Shown here: piece after piece, positions 1-8,944 of the stretch
How positions within the stretch are numbered: position 1 is the stretch's first letter
How the letters are laid out: each line of letters starts with the position of its first letter
From: Myxococcota bacterium
Lineage (GTDB): Bacteria > Myxococcota_A > UBA9160 > UBA4427
Direction: 5' to 3'
DNA length: 43,581 nt
Assembly: GCA_028278345.1 (NCBI GenBank)
Contig: JANQEL010000033.1
Location: 1 to 43,581 of the forward strand
Position numbers and translations under genes: made by a program
The notes under the pieces: model-generated
The model's input: only the letters and a program-made list of their open reading frames with translations
What the model was told of the DNA's origin: nothing
Database searches by the model: none

Positions 1-236
1 GACTCTCGGAGGGCCTTCCGGCGGCCTCGCAGATCGCCACGGCGAAGGTCTTCGCCGCCGAATCGGGCCACCGCGTGGTGCATGCCGCCACCCACATCCA
101 CGGCGGGATGGGCGTCGACAAGGACTACCCGCTCTTCCGTTATTTCACCTATGCGCGCCAGCTGGGCCTCACCCTGGGTGGGCCGAACGCGCATCTGATC
201 CAGCTCGGGCGAATGCTCGCCGCAGGCACGGCGTAG
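1..236 (+). CDS. acyl-CoA dehydrogenase, C-terminal fragment
   Basis: The window opens inside this gene. The readable frame (codons from position 3) gives about 77 residues ending in TAG at 234-236. It contains the helix ending THIHGGMGVDKDYPLFRYF, which is the C-terminal signature of FAD-dependent acyl-CoA dehydrogenases, where a Gly-Gly-x-Gly stretch contacts the flavin of the neighbouring subunit. The family oxidises acyl-CoA thioesters to trans-2-enoyl-CoA in the cytoplasm. The SnoaL and SDR genes downstream on the same strand suggest a catabolic operon. The substrate cannot be told from this fragment. Confidence 0.9.
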   Translation, partial: LSEGLPAASQIATAKVFAAESGHRVVHAATHIHGGMGVDKDYPLFRYFTYARQLGLTLGGPNAHLIQLGRMLAAGTA

Positions 237-281
237 ACGCGCCCCCGGGCAGCCCACACCACCCAGGAGAAGGAATCCCCC

Positions 282-737
282 ATGCCCCGCATGACTGTCG
301 AAGAACTGCTCGATCGCCAGGAGATCGACGATCTGCTGATCCGCTACGCGACCGCGGTCGACACCAAGGATTGGGATCTCTACGAAACCTGCTTCACGCC
401 GGAGGCCTTCATCGACTACGAATCGGCGGGGGGCATCAAGGGCAAGCTCCCGGAAGTGCGGGCCTGGCTCGAGAAGACCCTCGTGATGTTCCCGATGACC
501 CAGCACGTCGTGTGCAACCGCGTCGTCGAGATCGATGGGGATCGCGCGACCGCGCGGTCGGTCTTCTACAACCCGATGGGTCTCCCCCAGGAAGAGGCGC
601 GCCAGATCCTCTTTTTCGACGGCGGCTACTACAACGACAAACTCACGCGCACCGACGACGGTTGGAAGATCACCGAACGCATCGAGGAGTCTTCCTACTC
701 GACGCGGCTCGATCGCGTGCTGGCCGCGAGCAGCTGA
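282..737 (+). CDS. SnoaL-like / NTF2-fold protein
   Basis: A 151-residue protein of the size and pattern of the SnoaL-like cone-fold family. The N-terminal helix ELLDRQEIDDLLIRYATAVD is followed by a D-x-x-L-Y-E-T-C-F-T-P-E-A segment, the conserved TQHVV strand and a C-terminal strand GWKITERIEE. A ribosome-binding site (AGGAGAAGG) lies about 9 nt before the ATG. Members are small ligand-binding proteins or cofactor-free isomerases, cyclases and dehydratases acting on steroids, polyketides or aromatics. It follows the acyl-CoA dehydrogenase by 45 nt and precedes an SDR by 20 nt, so the three are probably co-transcribed. The catalytic role is unknown. Confidence 0.85.
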   Translation: MPRMTVEELLDRQEIDDLLIRYATAVDTKDWDLYETCFTPEAFIDYESAGGIKGKLPEVRAWLEKTLVMFPMTQHVVCNRVVEIDGDRATARSVFYNPMGLPQEEARQILFFDGGYYNDKLTRTDDGWKITERIEESSYSTRLDRVLAASS

Positions 738-757
738 CGGCCACCGGGAGAATCGAA

Positions 758-1546
758 ATGGGACGACTCGAAGGCAAGGTGACGATCGTGACGGGCGCGG
801 GCTCCGGTATCGGGCTCGCGGTCTGCAAGCGCTACGCCGCCGAGGGCGCCGTGGTGGTCGGCTACGACCTGCAGGAGAGCGACCAGTGGAGTGAGGTCGA
901 GAAGGCCGCTCCGGGGACGCTCTTTCGCACGGGTGATGTTCGCGACGGCCAGGCCCAGAACGCGCTGGCCGCCGAAACCCTCGAGCAGTTCGGCCGCATC
1001 GACACCCTCGTCACGGCGGCCGGCGTGGCGGGTGGGGGCCCGGTTCACCTGATTCCCGAAGAGGAATGGGACCGCGTGCAGGACGTGAACCTCAAGGGAA
1101 CCTATCTCTCCGCCAAGGCCGTGCTTCCGACGATGATCGAGCAGCGCTCGGGCAGCATCATCACGGTCGCGAGCGTCGAGGGGCTCGAAGCCCAGGATGG
1201 AGGCAGCACCTACAACGCCTCGAAGGCGGGGGTCGTGCTGCTCACGAAGAACATGGCCATCGACTACGGGCGCGTCGGCATCCGCGTGAACGCGATCTGC
1301 CCGGGTTTCATCGACACGCCGCTCTTCCAGAGCGTGATGGCCGGAGAAGCGATGGCGGAATACAAGGAGAAGGTCCGCTTGCAGCACAAGCTCGCGCGCT
1401 TCGGCAAGCCCGAGGAGATCGCCGGGGCCGCCTTCTTCCTCGCCTCGGACGACTCGTCCTTCGTGACCGGTCAGGCGATCGCCGTCGATGGCGGGTTTAC
1501 CGCCGGGAAGTGGTTCGGCGTGACGACGATGATGGGGCTCGAGTAG
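758..1546 (+). CDS. short-chain dehydrogenase/reductase (SDR)
   Basis: A 262-residue classical SDR. The N-terminal Rossmann motif TGAGSGIG binds NAD(P), and the catalytic Ser139, Tyr152 and Lys156 (Y-N-A-S-K) are present, followed by the ICPGFIDTP loop and the C-terminal VDGGF motif. It would catalyse reversible oxidation of a hydroxyl group in the cytoplasm. The ATG at 758 starts the dehydrogenase fold exactly. A longer open frame exists upstream but overlaps the SnoaL gene and reads as nonsense. The gene lies 20 nt after the SnoaL gene and ends 7 nt before a convergent gene. The substrate cannot be assigned from sequence. Confidence 0.92.
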   Translation: MGRLEGKVTIVTGAGSGIGLAVCKRYAAEGAVVVGYDLQESDQWSEVEKAAPGTLFRTGDVRDGQAQNALAAETLEQFGRIDTLVTAAGVAGGGPVHLIPEEEWDRVQDVNLKGTYLSAKAVLPTMIEQRSGSIITVASVEGLEAQDGGSTYNASKAGVVLLTKNMAIDYGRVGIRVNAICPGFIDTPLFQSVMAGEAMAEYKEKVRLQHKLARFGKPEEIAGAAFFLASDDSSFVTGQAIAVDGGFTAGKWFGVTTMMGLE

Positions 1547-1553
1547 CCGCGCT

Positions 1554-3155
1554 TCAGTAGAGGATCTCGAGCCGGCGGAACGCTTCGCGGAACTCCGATT
1601 CGGGAACTTGCGTCGAGAAGACCATCGTGTGCGCGTCGCTCAAGCGCACCGCGCGTAGCTTCCAGGCCTGGTTGCCGCGGATCGTCGCGTGATCGCGGTA
1701 TCGCGAGACGTCCCCCGTGTGCAGCAGGTGGTTCAGCGCGTCGTACACCACCACTCCCCGCTCGCGCATGTAGGCCGCAGTGGCGTAGTGCTCGTGGGCG
1801 ATCGCTCCGCGCTCGGTCAGCGGCGAGTTCGCGATCACGGGGTCGTTCAAACCGCGAAAGTCGAGGGTGGGCCAGCGCGTGTAGTAGGGCAGGGCTCCGG
1901 CGCCCCCCACGCACACCATGAGATCCTCCGGCAGCAGCCCCGCATCGACGTAGCGACGCAGGATCCTTCCCTGCTCCGCACGCCCCTCTGCGTACTGCCG
2001 GGTGAGTTCGATCGACTCGATGTGATGGCGGGACACCTTCGCAGCCGGCGAAATCGAACCGAGGTGCGTCGTCACGAGCAACGCGGCTGCGGCCGCGATC
2101 GCGAGGCTGCCGAAACTGCGCCGCGCTGGCCCCGGAGCTTCCAGCAGCACCCGCAACCCCTCGGCGATCAGCCAATAGAGGCTCGGCAGGATCACCACGA
2201 GGAAGCGGAATTCGAAGCGTCCTCCGCCGATCGCGTAGAGGTAGGCGCAGTAGAAGAAGATGCTCAGGGTGAAGAAGGCGTGGGCGAAGCCGCGGGTGCG
2301 CACCAGCCCGAGCAGGATGAGCGGCAGGTAGTAACCGATCTTGTAGTCGTCGTGGAAGATGCCGAAGTAGTGCCGCGCCTGTTCGAACCACAGGCCGTTC
2401 ACCTTCGCGTGGAAGGTGTTGGGGAGCCAGGCGCCGTAGTAGGCGAAGCGCCAGACGAAGTGTGTCCCCACGATCGCGAACCAGGGCAGGCACCAGAGCA
2501 GGAGGTCGCGCAGGGACTCCTTCCCCTGGAAGACGCGCAGGGCGAAGAAGAGCCCGGCCACCGCAGTGAAGAGCCCGCCTTCGGGGCGCGTCAACGTCGC
2601 CAGCGCGAAGAGGATCGACGAGAGCCAGGGCACCCCCGCGACCCTCCTTCGCTCGCGCAGGAACTGGATCTGCGCGAGCAAGACCAACAAGGTGAAGAAC
2701 TGGGTGGCGAGCCCTCCCGTCGACCATGCGGTGAAGCTTCGCGACAGGGCCAGGGTGAAGAGCGGCAGCCAGACGAGGGGATGCAGCACCCCGAGCCGGC
2801 GCGCGCCGTAGATGCCGAGCGCGGCGAGCACGCCGACGCCGCTCGCGATGCCGAGCATGCAGGAGAGGCCCTCGGGCGCGACGCCGACCGCCATTCCGAG
2901 GGCGAGGATCCACACCCAAAGAAAGTTCGTGTAGCCCTCGACGTATTCGCCGGGATTCCAGACGAGCCCGTGGCCGAGCACCAGGTTCTGCGCGTAGCGG
3001 AAGCTGATATAGGCGTCGTCGCCCAGGAAGAAGTACTGATCGACGTTCCAGGCGTAGACACCGCACAGAAAGACCCACAGCGCGCAGGCTCCAAGAGTCT
3101 GACTGCGAAGGCTCGGGGCCTGCTGCTCCGTCCCAGCCTGGTGAGCGCCGTTCAT
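1554..3155 (-). CDS. polytopic membrane glycosyltransferase-like protein
   Basis: A 533-residue integral membrane protein with about ten hydrophobic segments. The first helix is followed by an extracytoplasmic loop with a paired acidic motif, FFLGDDAYISFRYAQNL, then GLVWNPGEYVEGYTNFLW. An Asp-Asp after the first helix is typical of GT-C fold, polyprenyl-phosphate-sugar dependent transferases (PMT/ArnT/AftB-like). The second half has a soluble domain of about 170 residues. The likely role is transfer of a sugar from a lipid carrier to an envelope acceptor at the outer face of the inner membrane. The acceptor is unknown. It converges on the SDR gene with a 7-nt gap and appears to stand alone. 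Confidence 0.72.
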   Translation of the reverse strand: MNGAHQAGTEQQAPSLRSQTLGACALWVFLCGVYAWNVDQYFFLGDDAYISFRYAQNLVLGHGLVWNPGEYVEGYTNFLWVWILALGMAVGVAPEGLSCMLGIASGVGVLAALGIYGARRLGVLHPLVWLPLFTLALSRSFTAWSTGGLATQFFTLLVLLAQIQFLRERRRVAGVPWLSSILFALATLTRPEGGLFTAVAGLFFALRVFQGKESLRDLLLWCLPWFAIVGTHFVWRFAYYGAWLPNTFHAKVNGLWFEQARHYFGIFHDDYKIGYYLPLILLGLVRTRGFAHAFFTLSIFFYCAYLYAIGGGRFEFRFLVVILPSLYWLIAEGLRVLLEAPGPARRSFGSLAIAAAAALLVTTHLGSISPAAKVSRHHIESIELTRQYAEGRAEQGRILRRYVDAGLLPEDLMVCVGGAGALPYYTRWPTLDFRGLNDPVIANSPLTERGAIAHEHYATAAYMRERGVVVYDALNHLLHTGDVSRYRDHATIRGNQAWKLRAVRLSDAHTMVFSTQVPESEFREAFRRLEILY

Positions 3156-3325
3156 CCGCCTCTCATCCCAACCCCGCCTCTCATCCTCATCCTAATCTCG
3201 CCCATCACCCGCCGGCAATCGAGGCGCAGAATCGGCGCAAGGGCGTCTCCGGGGTCAGCTCGACCGGCCCGTCTGCCGATGCGAAGCGAATCGGTTCGCG
3301 CCTTCGACCGGCCGGAGACGTCCGC

Positions 3326-4087
3326 TTGACGCAAAACGCCCCCGTATTCTCGCCACCGCCCCTGCGGCGCAGTCATCTGCGCGCGCGGGCCGTGGATACG
3401 AGCGCCCAGCTGCGCGAGTGCATCGACATGCTCGAGAACCCCGAGATCATCGCGGGCGAGGTGATCGAAACCTTCCGCGCGGTCGGGAAGGCCTTCGAAG
3501 TAGGCGTCCTCGAGGCCGACGTGCTCGCAGCGCGCAACGAAGAGCAGCTCGCCGAAGCCGAACGTCCCGAATGGTTCTACGAGGGGCGCGACATCTCGGT
3601 GCTCGGCGATCCCTGCTCGTTCACCTGCCTCTCGAGCGACGTCGAGCCGGTCCCGATGGCCGACGCCGACAGCAAGGCGCCCTGCGAGGGCTTCGACTTC
3701 GTCGGCATCACCTGCAACGCCGACGCGCGGCCGGTGCTCGGCACGGTGCAGTCCGAAGCCGATGCGAGCGCCTACCCCCTGCTGCTACGCGGGCTGGCCG
3801 GGCTGGCCGAGATCGCCCCCGCGATCCAGCTCGAACGCATGCGTCACTCCTTCTTCAAGGGGGCACTGCCCCAGGAGCCGCGCTTCGATCTGGTGCTGGT
3901 CACCTGGTACTACGACGAGAACGCAGACCGCACTCCGATCTGCGAGTTCACCCGCGACATCGCCGAGGTGGTCAAGCGGGCGCTCGCCGAGCAGACCACC
4001 TTTCCCGCCGTGCTGAACGACATCGTCTGCCTGCGCATGAACCCCGCGCGCTTCGACTTCCGCCTGAAGTTCGACTGGCGGGTCTGA
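3326..4087 (+). CDS. hypothetical protein
   Basis: I do not recognise this protein. It is up to 253 residues, soluble, acidic in the N-terminal half, with a Cys pair in DPCSFTCLSS and two further Cys (APCEGF, ITCNAD). There is no signal peptide or membrane segment. The start is uncertain. TTG at 3326 has a GGAG about 9 nt upstream; GTG at 3392 and ATG at 3428 are alternatives, and coherent helix-like sequence begins near 3392. The gene diverges from the glycosyltransferase-like gene and converges on the TonB receptor gene, 31 nt away. Third-position GC is high throughout, supporting that it is coding. Confidence 0.6.
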   Translation: MTQNAPVFSPPPLRRSHLRARAVDTSAQLRECIDMLENPEIIAGEVIETFRAVGKAFEVGVLEADVLAARNEEQLAEAERPEWFYEGRDISVLGDPCSFTCLSSDVEPVPMADADSKAPCEGFDFVGITCNADARPVLGTVQSEADASAYPLLLRGLAGLAEIAPAIQLERMRHSFFKGALPQEPRFDLVLVTWYYDENADRTPICEFTRDIAEVVKRALAEQTTFPAVLNDIVCLRMNPARFDFRLKFDWRV

Positions 4088-4118
4088 GGACGGGGCGCCT
4101 CGCGCCCCATGCCTCTGA

Positions 4119-6764
4119 CTAGAGCGTCGCCCGGAACGTCACCCCGAAGGTGCGCGGCTCGTCGATGAAAGCCCCCGTGGCCCCGCTGCGCAGCGGGATC
4201 TGGAAGCGTGCCGAGCTCGTGCGTTGGTCGGTGAGGTTGCGTCCCCAGAATTCGATGGCCCAGCGGTAGCTCTCGGGCTCGATCAGGGCGCGCATGTCGA
4301 GGGTGTAGCTGGCGCTCTGAATGCGGGCGTCTTCGGCCTCGGCCGCACTGCTCGGAGCCGTACCCGCGCGTCGCTTGTCCTTCCACTGGTAGTTCAGGCT
4401 CAGTGCGCCCTGGACCGGGCCGGTGAAGTGCGTCTTGAAGAGATAGTTGCGATAGGTGCCGCCGACGTTCACCACCCACTTCGGCGCGTTCGTCAGCTGC
4501 TTGCCGCAGACCTTGTCTTCGATCGACGCGGCGTCGGGGTCGAAGGAGCAGCCGCCGCTTCCGTAGCGCGCGTCGGTGTAGATGAACGAGGTGTTGAAAT
4601 CGAAGCCGGGGAACGGTCGGGCGACGAAGTCGACCTCGACGCCATCGACCGTGACCGTCTTCACGTTGTCGGTCAGGAACCGGATCCCGTCGAACTCGAG
4701 GACCTGGAAGTCGTCGATGTCGTAGTGGAAGTAGGTGACGTTCGCGCGCATTCGCGAACCGAGGAAGTCACTCTTGAAGCCCACCTCGTAGGCGTCGATG
4801 ATCTCCGAATCGAAGGAGGCGTCGCCTTCCTCGAGGTAGTTGCCCGGCAGGGCATCGTCCGCCGGGTCGTCGGGAATCGTGGCCCCGATCAGCGGGTTCA
4901 CGATCGCCGCCGTGCCGTCGAGATTGAAGCCGCCCGACTTGAAACCGCGGCTGTAGGACACGTAGGCCATACCCGAATCGAGGAAATGCAACCATTCGGC
5001 CACCTCGAGGGAGAGGGCCGCGGTGCCCGTGAGCTGTTCGTCCTTGAAGTCCTGATCCCACTCGGGAAGTCCGGTCGAAACGAAGGGGAAGCAGAGGGCG
5101 CCGGACAGGGCGTCGCCACCGGGGATGTCGAGGCCGCCACCTCCACGCGAGTTGGTGATGACGGCTTCACAACCGGGGTTGCTGGTCCGGTTGTCGAAGG
5201 ATCCGTCCTTCGATTCCCAGTTGTATCGGAGGCCACCGGTGAACTCGAGGATCTCACCCATCATCCCCGCGAGTTCGCCGATATCCAGGACATTGTGGGT
5301 GTAGACCGCCCAGGCGGTTCCGTCCTGCGCAAAGCGCTGGTCGCCGACCACGAGCGGGTCGCCGTTGCCGTCGACCGGGTAGCTGGCGCCCGGCGCGAGC
5401 AGGGTGAAGGCGCTCACCACTCCCGGAATACCGGCGAGCAGATTGACGTATTCCTCGTAGTCGCTGCCGAGGCCCAGGCGCCCGCGGGCGCGGATGCGCT
5501 CGTGGCTCATCGAGGCGCCGACCATCCAGTCGAGCCAATCGCGATCGCCATTGAGCCGCACCTCGTGGGTCGTGAGCTTGACCTCGCTGGGGGTCTTCTG
5601 GGTGAAGAGGATGTCGTTCGTGGTGAAGTCGTCGTCGCCGGCCTGGGACGAATTCCAGTCGCGATAGGAACCGATGTAGGTGACCTCCCCGATCGGCGTG
5701 GCCCAGAGGGTCTCGGCCATCACGCCCCATTGGTCCTGGTCGTTGTCGCGTTCGCGGTTCACGTTGGTCGAGCGATCGCTCAGCGAGTCGCTGCCGAAGT
5801 TCGACTCGACGCCGTTGCTCGCAAAGGTGCCGCCGAATGCGTCGAAGGCCGCCGGGATGGTCGACGATTCGTGGCGGATCAGCCCGTCGCAGCACTTCTC
5901 GTTGGCCTCGAAGTAGTCTGCGACCAGCCGCACGGAGAGCTCGGGGATCGGATTCGCCAGGGCCTGCCCGCGGAACAGCATCCGCTTGCGATCGTTGCTG
6001 CGGATGTCGTCGTCGAAGTCGCTGATCAGAAAGCCGCGCCCATGGTGGTAGCCACCGGAGAAGCGCAGGGCCAGGGCGTCCTCGACCACGGGGACGTTGA
6101 TCACGCCCGTGAAGACGTCGTCGTGGTAGTTCGAGTAGGTGTAGTCGAGCAGCGACTCGAACTCGTTCATCTTGGGGCGCCGGGTCTTGATGTCGATCGC
6201 CCCGGCCGAGGTGTTGCGGCCGTGAAGGGTGCCCTGGGGCCCACGCAGCACCTCGATCTGTTCGATGTCGACGAGGTCCGTGAACGCGATACCGGGCCGG
6301 CTCACGAAGACGCCGTCGATGAAGACACCGACCGAACCCTCGAGCCCGGCGTTGTTGCCGGTCGTGCCGACACCACGGAGGCGAACGGTCGAGCCCGACG
6401 TTTCCGTGTTGGTGGCGTTCATGTGAAGGGAGGGCACGAAGGACACGAGGTTCTTGATGTCCGTCACGCCCTGCTTTTCGAGCTCGCGGCCGCTGATCGC
6501 AGTGACCGCCACCGGGACCTTCTGGATCCCTTCGTCCCGCTTGCGCGCCGTGACGGTCATGACCTCGAGCTGTTGAAGATCTTCGAGATCCATGTCGAAC
6601 AAGCGTTCGAGCTGTTCCGCCTCAGTGTCTTCTGTGTAGGAAGTGTCTCCGGTCTCGTCCGGAGTCTCCGGTTCGACTGCAAGCGCGGTCGTGTGTGCGA
6701 TGCACGCCAGCGCAAAAACGATGACGGTAGACGTACGCGGTCCAAAGCGTTCCATTCGTCCCAT
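4119..6764 (-). CDS. TonB-dependent outer-membrane receptor
   Basis: An 881-residue protein with a signal peptide (hydrophobic core VIVFALACIA, cleavage probably after TTALA), a TonB-box-like EVMTVTARKRDE segment, a plug domain (roughly residues 75-185, with PVAVTAISGREL, VRLRGVG and EVLRGPQGTLHGRN) and a long beta-barrel ending in Phe/Leu-rich strands (FGVTFRATL). Such receptors take up siderophores, vitamin B12, sugars or hydrophobic compounds using TonB/ExbBD energy. The style with TVTARKR and ISGREL is common in expanded receptor sets of aquatic bacteria. The ATG at 6764 was chosen; another at 6755 would remove three residues. No transporter or regulator is adjacent, so the ligand is unknown. 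Confidence 0.93.
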   Translation of the reverse strand: MGRMERFGPRTSTVIVFALACIAHTTALAVEPETPDETGDTSYTEDTEAEQLERLFDMDLEDLQQLEVMTVTARKRDEGIQKVPVAVTAISGRELEKQGVTDIKNLVSFVPSLHMNATNTETSGSTVRLRGVGTTGNNAGLEGSVGVFIDGVFVSRPGIAFTDLVDIEQIEVLRGPQGTLHGRNTSAGAIDIKTRRPKMNEFESLLDYTYSNYHDDVFTGVINVPVVEDALALRFSGGYHHGRGFLISDFDDDIRSNDRKRMLFRGQALANPIPELSVRLVADYFEANEKCCDGLIRHESSTIPAAFDAFGGTFASNGVESNFGSDSLSDRSTNVNRERDNDQDQWGVMAETLWATPIGEVTYIGSYRDWNSSQAGDDDFTTNDILFTQKTPSEVKLTTHEVRLNGDRDWLDWMVGASMSHERIRARGRLGLGSDYEEYVNLLAGIPGVVSAFTLLAPGASYPVDGNGDPLVVGDQRFAQDGTAWAVYTHNVLDIGELAGMMGEILEFTGGLRYNWESKDGSFDNRTSNPGCEAVITNSRGGGGLDIPGGDALSGALCFPFVSTGLPEWDQDFKDEQLTGTAALSLEVAEWLHFLDSGMAYVSYSRGFKSGGFNLDGTAAIVNPLIGATIPDDPADDALPGNYLEEGDASFDSEIIDAYEVGFKSDFLGSRMRANVTYFHYDIDDFQVLEFDGIRFLTDNVKTVTVDGVEVDFVARPFPGFDFNTSFIYTDARYGSGGCSFDPDAASIEDKVCGKQLTNAPKWVVNVGGTYRNYLFKTHFTGPVQGALSLNYQWKDKRRAGTAPSSAAEAEDARIQSASYTLDMRALIEPESYRWAIEFWGRNLTDQRTSSARFQIPLRSGATGAFIDEPRTFGVTFRATL

Positions 6765-7063
6765 CCCCCACTGCTAGTGACCCCGTCCGGCGAAGCCGGC
6801 GAGTCTTCTAGGAAATGCCTCGACCAGCGGTGAGAAAACTTGAGCGAGCGCGCCGCGATGCTGTCTACTCGTGCGGCGCGCGGATCGCGGCGGACGTGTG
6901 TGGGATCGGCCGCGAGAATCGAACGAGCCACTCTCGATCCGCTCAGCGCGTGATCGCTGGCTGGCATCGGAAGCGGGGTCGGGGTTCGAAGTGAAAACCC
7001 CTCAGCGGATGCGCCTCATTGGGGCGGTTCGCGCCCACAGCCGATTCCGCGGCTACGGGCACA
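6765..7063. other. intergenic region upstream of the TonB receptor
   Basis: About 300 nt without a convincing gene, between the histidine kinase stop and the receptor start (both minus strand). It must hold the receptor promoter, but I see no clear -35/-10, Fur box or riboswitch. A short inverted repeat (GGGCG at 7022-7026, CGCCC at 7032-7036) downstream of the kinase could be a weak transcription stop. Small open frames here look like chance. Confidence 0.5.
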
Positions 7064-8863
7064 TCATTCGTGTGCAGATCGATTCTCGGCGATTTCCACC
7101 AGGGGCATGGTCAGGAGAAACCGGGTCCCACCCGCTTCGGGAGTTTCGATCGAAATGCTGCCGCGATGATCCTTCGCGACACCGTGGACGATCGAGAGTC
7201 CGAGTCCCGATCCACCGTCGTCGAGCCGGGTCGTATAGAAGGGATCGAGAACTCGCGATCGATCCTCGGTCGGGATCCCGACGCCGTCGTCCTCGACGCG
7301 AACCTGTGCCAACTGGTCGAGCACGCGTGTTTCGACCACGACTCGCGCTCCGTGGGGTTTCGACTCGGCTGCGTTGCGCACGAGGTTGATCACGGCCTGC
7401 TCGATGTCGATCGGGCTCATCAATACGCGGGGTGAATCGGGGGAGGGGGCGAAGGTCAGCGTGCCGCCTCGGCCCTCGACGTAGGCGCGCGTCGATGCGC
7501 AGGCGCGCGACACGACGTCGTTCAAGCTCTCGACCCACTGTGGCGTCTTCTCTTCGCGTGCGAACTTGAGCAGGCTCTTCACGATGCGGCCTGCGCGGCG
7601 CGACTCGCCGAGCGCCACCTGCAGCGCTTCGCGTGCGCGTGCGAGCCGGCTTTCGCCGGGGGTGTCGTCGTCGAGTTCGAACAGGGTCGACTCGGCGGCG
7701 AGGGAGATGGCGCCGATCGGATTGTTGATCTGATGGGCGACGCCCGCTGCGAGGGTCCCCACGGCAGCCAGTCGCTCGGATTCGCGGAGCTTCTCCTTGG
7801 AAGCGCGAAGCTGCTGCTTGCGCTGCTCGAGGCCGTCTTCGAGGGTGCGTTGATGCTGCTCCTTCAGGACGTCCTGTTGCTTTCGCGCGGTGATGTCGAC
7901 GCCCTGCGAAAGGGCGCATTCGCGGCCCATCACGTCGATCGGTTCCTGGGACATCAGGATCCAGAGAACCTCGCCGCTGCGCGTCACCATCGGGTACTCG
8001 GCATCGACGACCGGTCTACCGGCCAGGACCTCGCCAACGACGAACTCCTGATCGCTGGGGTTCTGCCAGATCCCGATCTCGGCTGCGGTCCTTCCCAGCA
8101 CGTCGTCCCGCTCGTATCCGAAGACCTCCGTGAAGCGATCGTTCGCGTCCAGGATGATCCCGCCCCCGCGCTCGGTCAGGACGAAGATCGACGGCGCGCG
8201 CCGAAACGACTCCAGGAAGTAGGCCTGGCTCTCGCGTAGCGAGGCCTCGGCGCGCCTGCGTTCTTCGACGTTCTTCTCGGCGATCTCCCGGGCTTCGGTC
8301 AGATCATCGACCAGCCTGGCTCGAGATCTCTCGAAGACGATGAATGCGGCGCCCGTTGCCAGGGTGACGATTCCGACGTTCCAGGCGAGAAAGCCCACTC
8401 CCGGCTCGAACGGGAGCACGATGGCGGCGCTGAAGAGGACGGCGCTGATCACGGCGGTCCAGATCACGCCCACGCGCGTTCCGCCAGCGACGGTTGCGGC
8501 GAGTGGGAGCGGGAAGAGGCCCACCAGGATCGGGACGGAGTCGTCCGAGAGCAGGGGGCTGACCGCCACCACACAGGTCAGGCACGCGCAGAGGTAGTGG
8601 ATGGCATGCTCGGGCCGGCCGGTGCGATGCAGCAGATAGATCGCGAACGAATTCGGGATCACGGCGAGCACGGAAAAAGCGCCGCGAAGCGCGTGGCCAT
8701 CCGAGAGGTGGGCGACCCCGGATGCGATGCCGACCAGATTGGCCACGACCCAGATGATCACCACCCACCTCGCCCGTCGCCGGGTGCGACGCGACGCGGT
8801 GGACAAGCCCAACGGCAGCACGCGATCGACGAGAAGCTCTGTCTGAGCGGATAGCCAAGACAT
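7064..8863 (-). CDS. membrane PAS sensor histidine kinase
   Basis: A 599-residue orphan sensor kinase. Residues about 33-178 form five or six membrane helices, followed by a coiled coil, a PAS domain (about 209-327), a second coiled coil and the kinase core. The H-box reads AHQINNPIGAIS with His377. The ATPase domain has the N box (NLVRNAAES), G1 (DDGVGIP), F box (DPFYTTR) and G2 (GSGLGLSIVHG). This NtrB/ZraS-like core usually phosphorylates a response regulator, often a sigma-54 activator, but none is adjacent. I chose the ATG at 8863. A TTG at 8902 would add 13 residues but would overlap a palindrome likely to be a control site. Confidence 0.9.
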   Translation of the reverse strand: MSWLSAQTELLVDRVLPLGLSTASRRTRRRARWVVIIWVVANLVGIASGVAHLSDGHALRGAFSVLAVIPNSFAIYLLHRTGRPEHAIHYLCACLTCVVAVSPLLSDDSVPILVGLFPLPLAATVAGGTRVGVIWTAVISAVLFSAAIVLPFEPGVGFLAWNVGIVTLATGAAFIVFERSRARLVDDLTEAREIAEKNVEERRRAEASLRESQAYFLESFRRAPSIFVLTERGGGIILDANDRFTEVFGYERDDVLGRTAAEIGIWQNPSDQEFVVGEVLAGRPVVDAEYPMVTRSGEVLWILMSQEPIDVMGRECALSQGVDITARKQQDVLKEQHQRTLEDGLEQRKQQLRASKEKLRESERLAAVGTLAAGVAHQINNPIGAISLAAESTLFELDDDTPGESRLARAREALQVALGESRRAGRIVKSLLKFAREEKTPQWVESLNDVVSRACASTRAYVEGRGGTLTFAPSPDSPRVLMSPIDIEQAVINLVRNAAESKPHGARVVVETRVLDQLAQVRVEDDGVGIPTEDRSRVLDPFYTTRLDDGGSGLGLSIVHGVAKDHRGSISIETPEAGGTRFLLTMPLVEIAENRSAHE

Positions 8864-8877
8864 GCGGCAAGCATCGC

Positions 8878-8895
8878 GCGTACCGATGGGTACGC
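8878..8895. promoter_or_regulatory. 7-bp inverted repeat upstream of the histidine kinase
   Basis: GCGTACC-GATG-GGTACGC is a perfect inverted repeat with a 4-nt spacer, centred about 24 nt upstream of the kinase ATG at 8863. Its size and place suit a dimeric repressor site or a short RNA hairpin in the leader. No regulator is identified. Confidence 0.35.
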
Positions 8896-8944
8896 AAGAC
8901 AAAGCCCCGCCCGGTCGCCAGATGCGAGTGTGCGGCTGGAGTGC

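Noticed and set aside
1689..3329. 546-codon plus-strand frame opposite the membrane protein
   Set aside because: Composition is charged, repetitive and without a fold signature; the minus-strand protein has ordered membrane helices.
4224..6833. 869-codon open frame on the plus strand opposite the TonB receptor
   Set aside because: It is antisense to a receptor with signal peptide, plug and barrel. Its product is Val/Gly/Arg/Asp-rich nonsense caused by the high GC.
6765..7063. Fur box or B12 riboswitch upstream of the TonB receptor
   Set aside because: No AT-rich 19-bp Fur-like dyad and no B12-box sequence could be found by eye.
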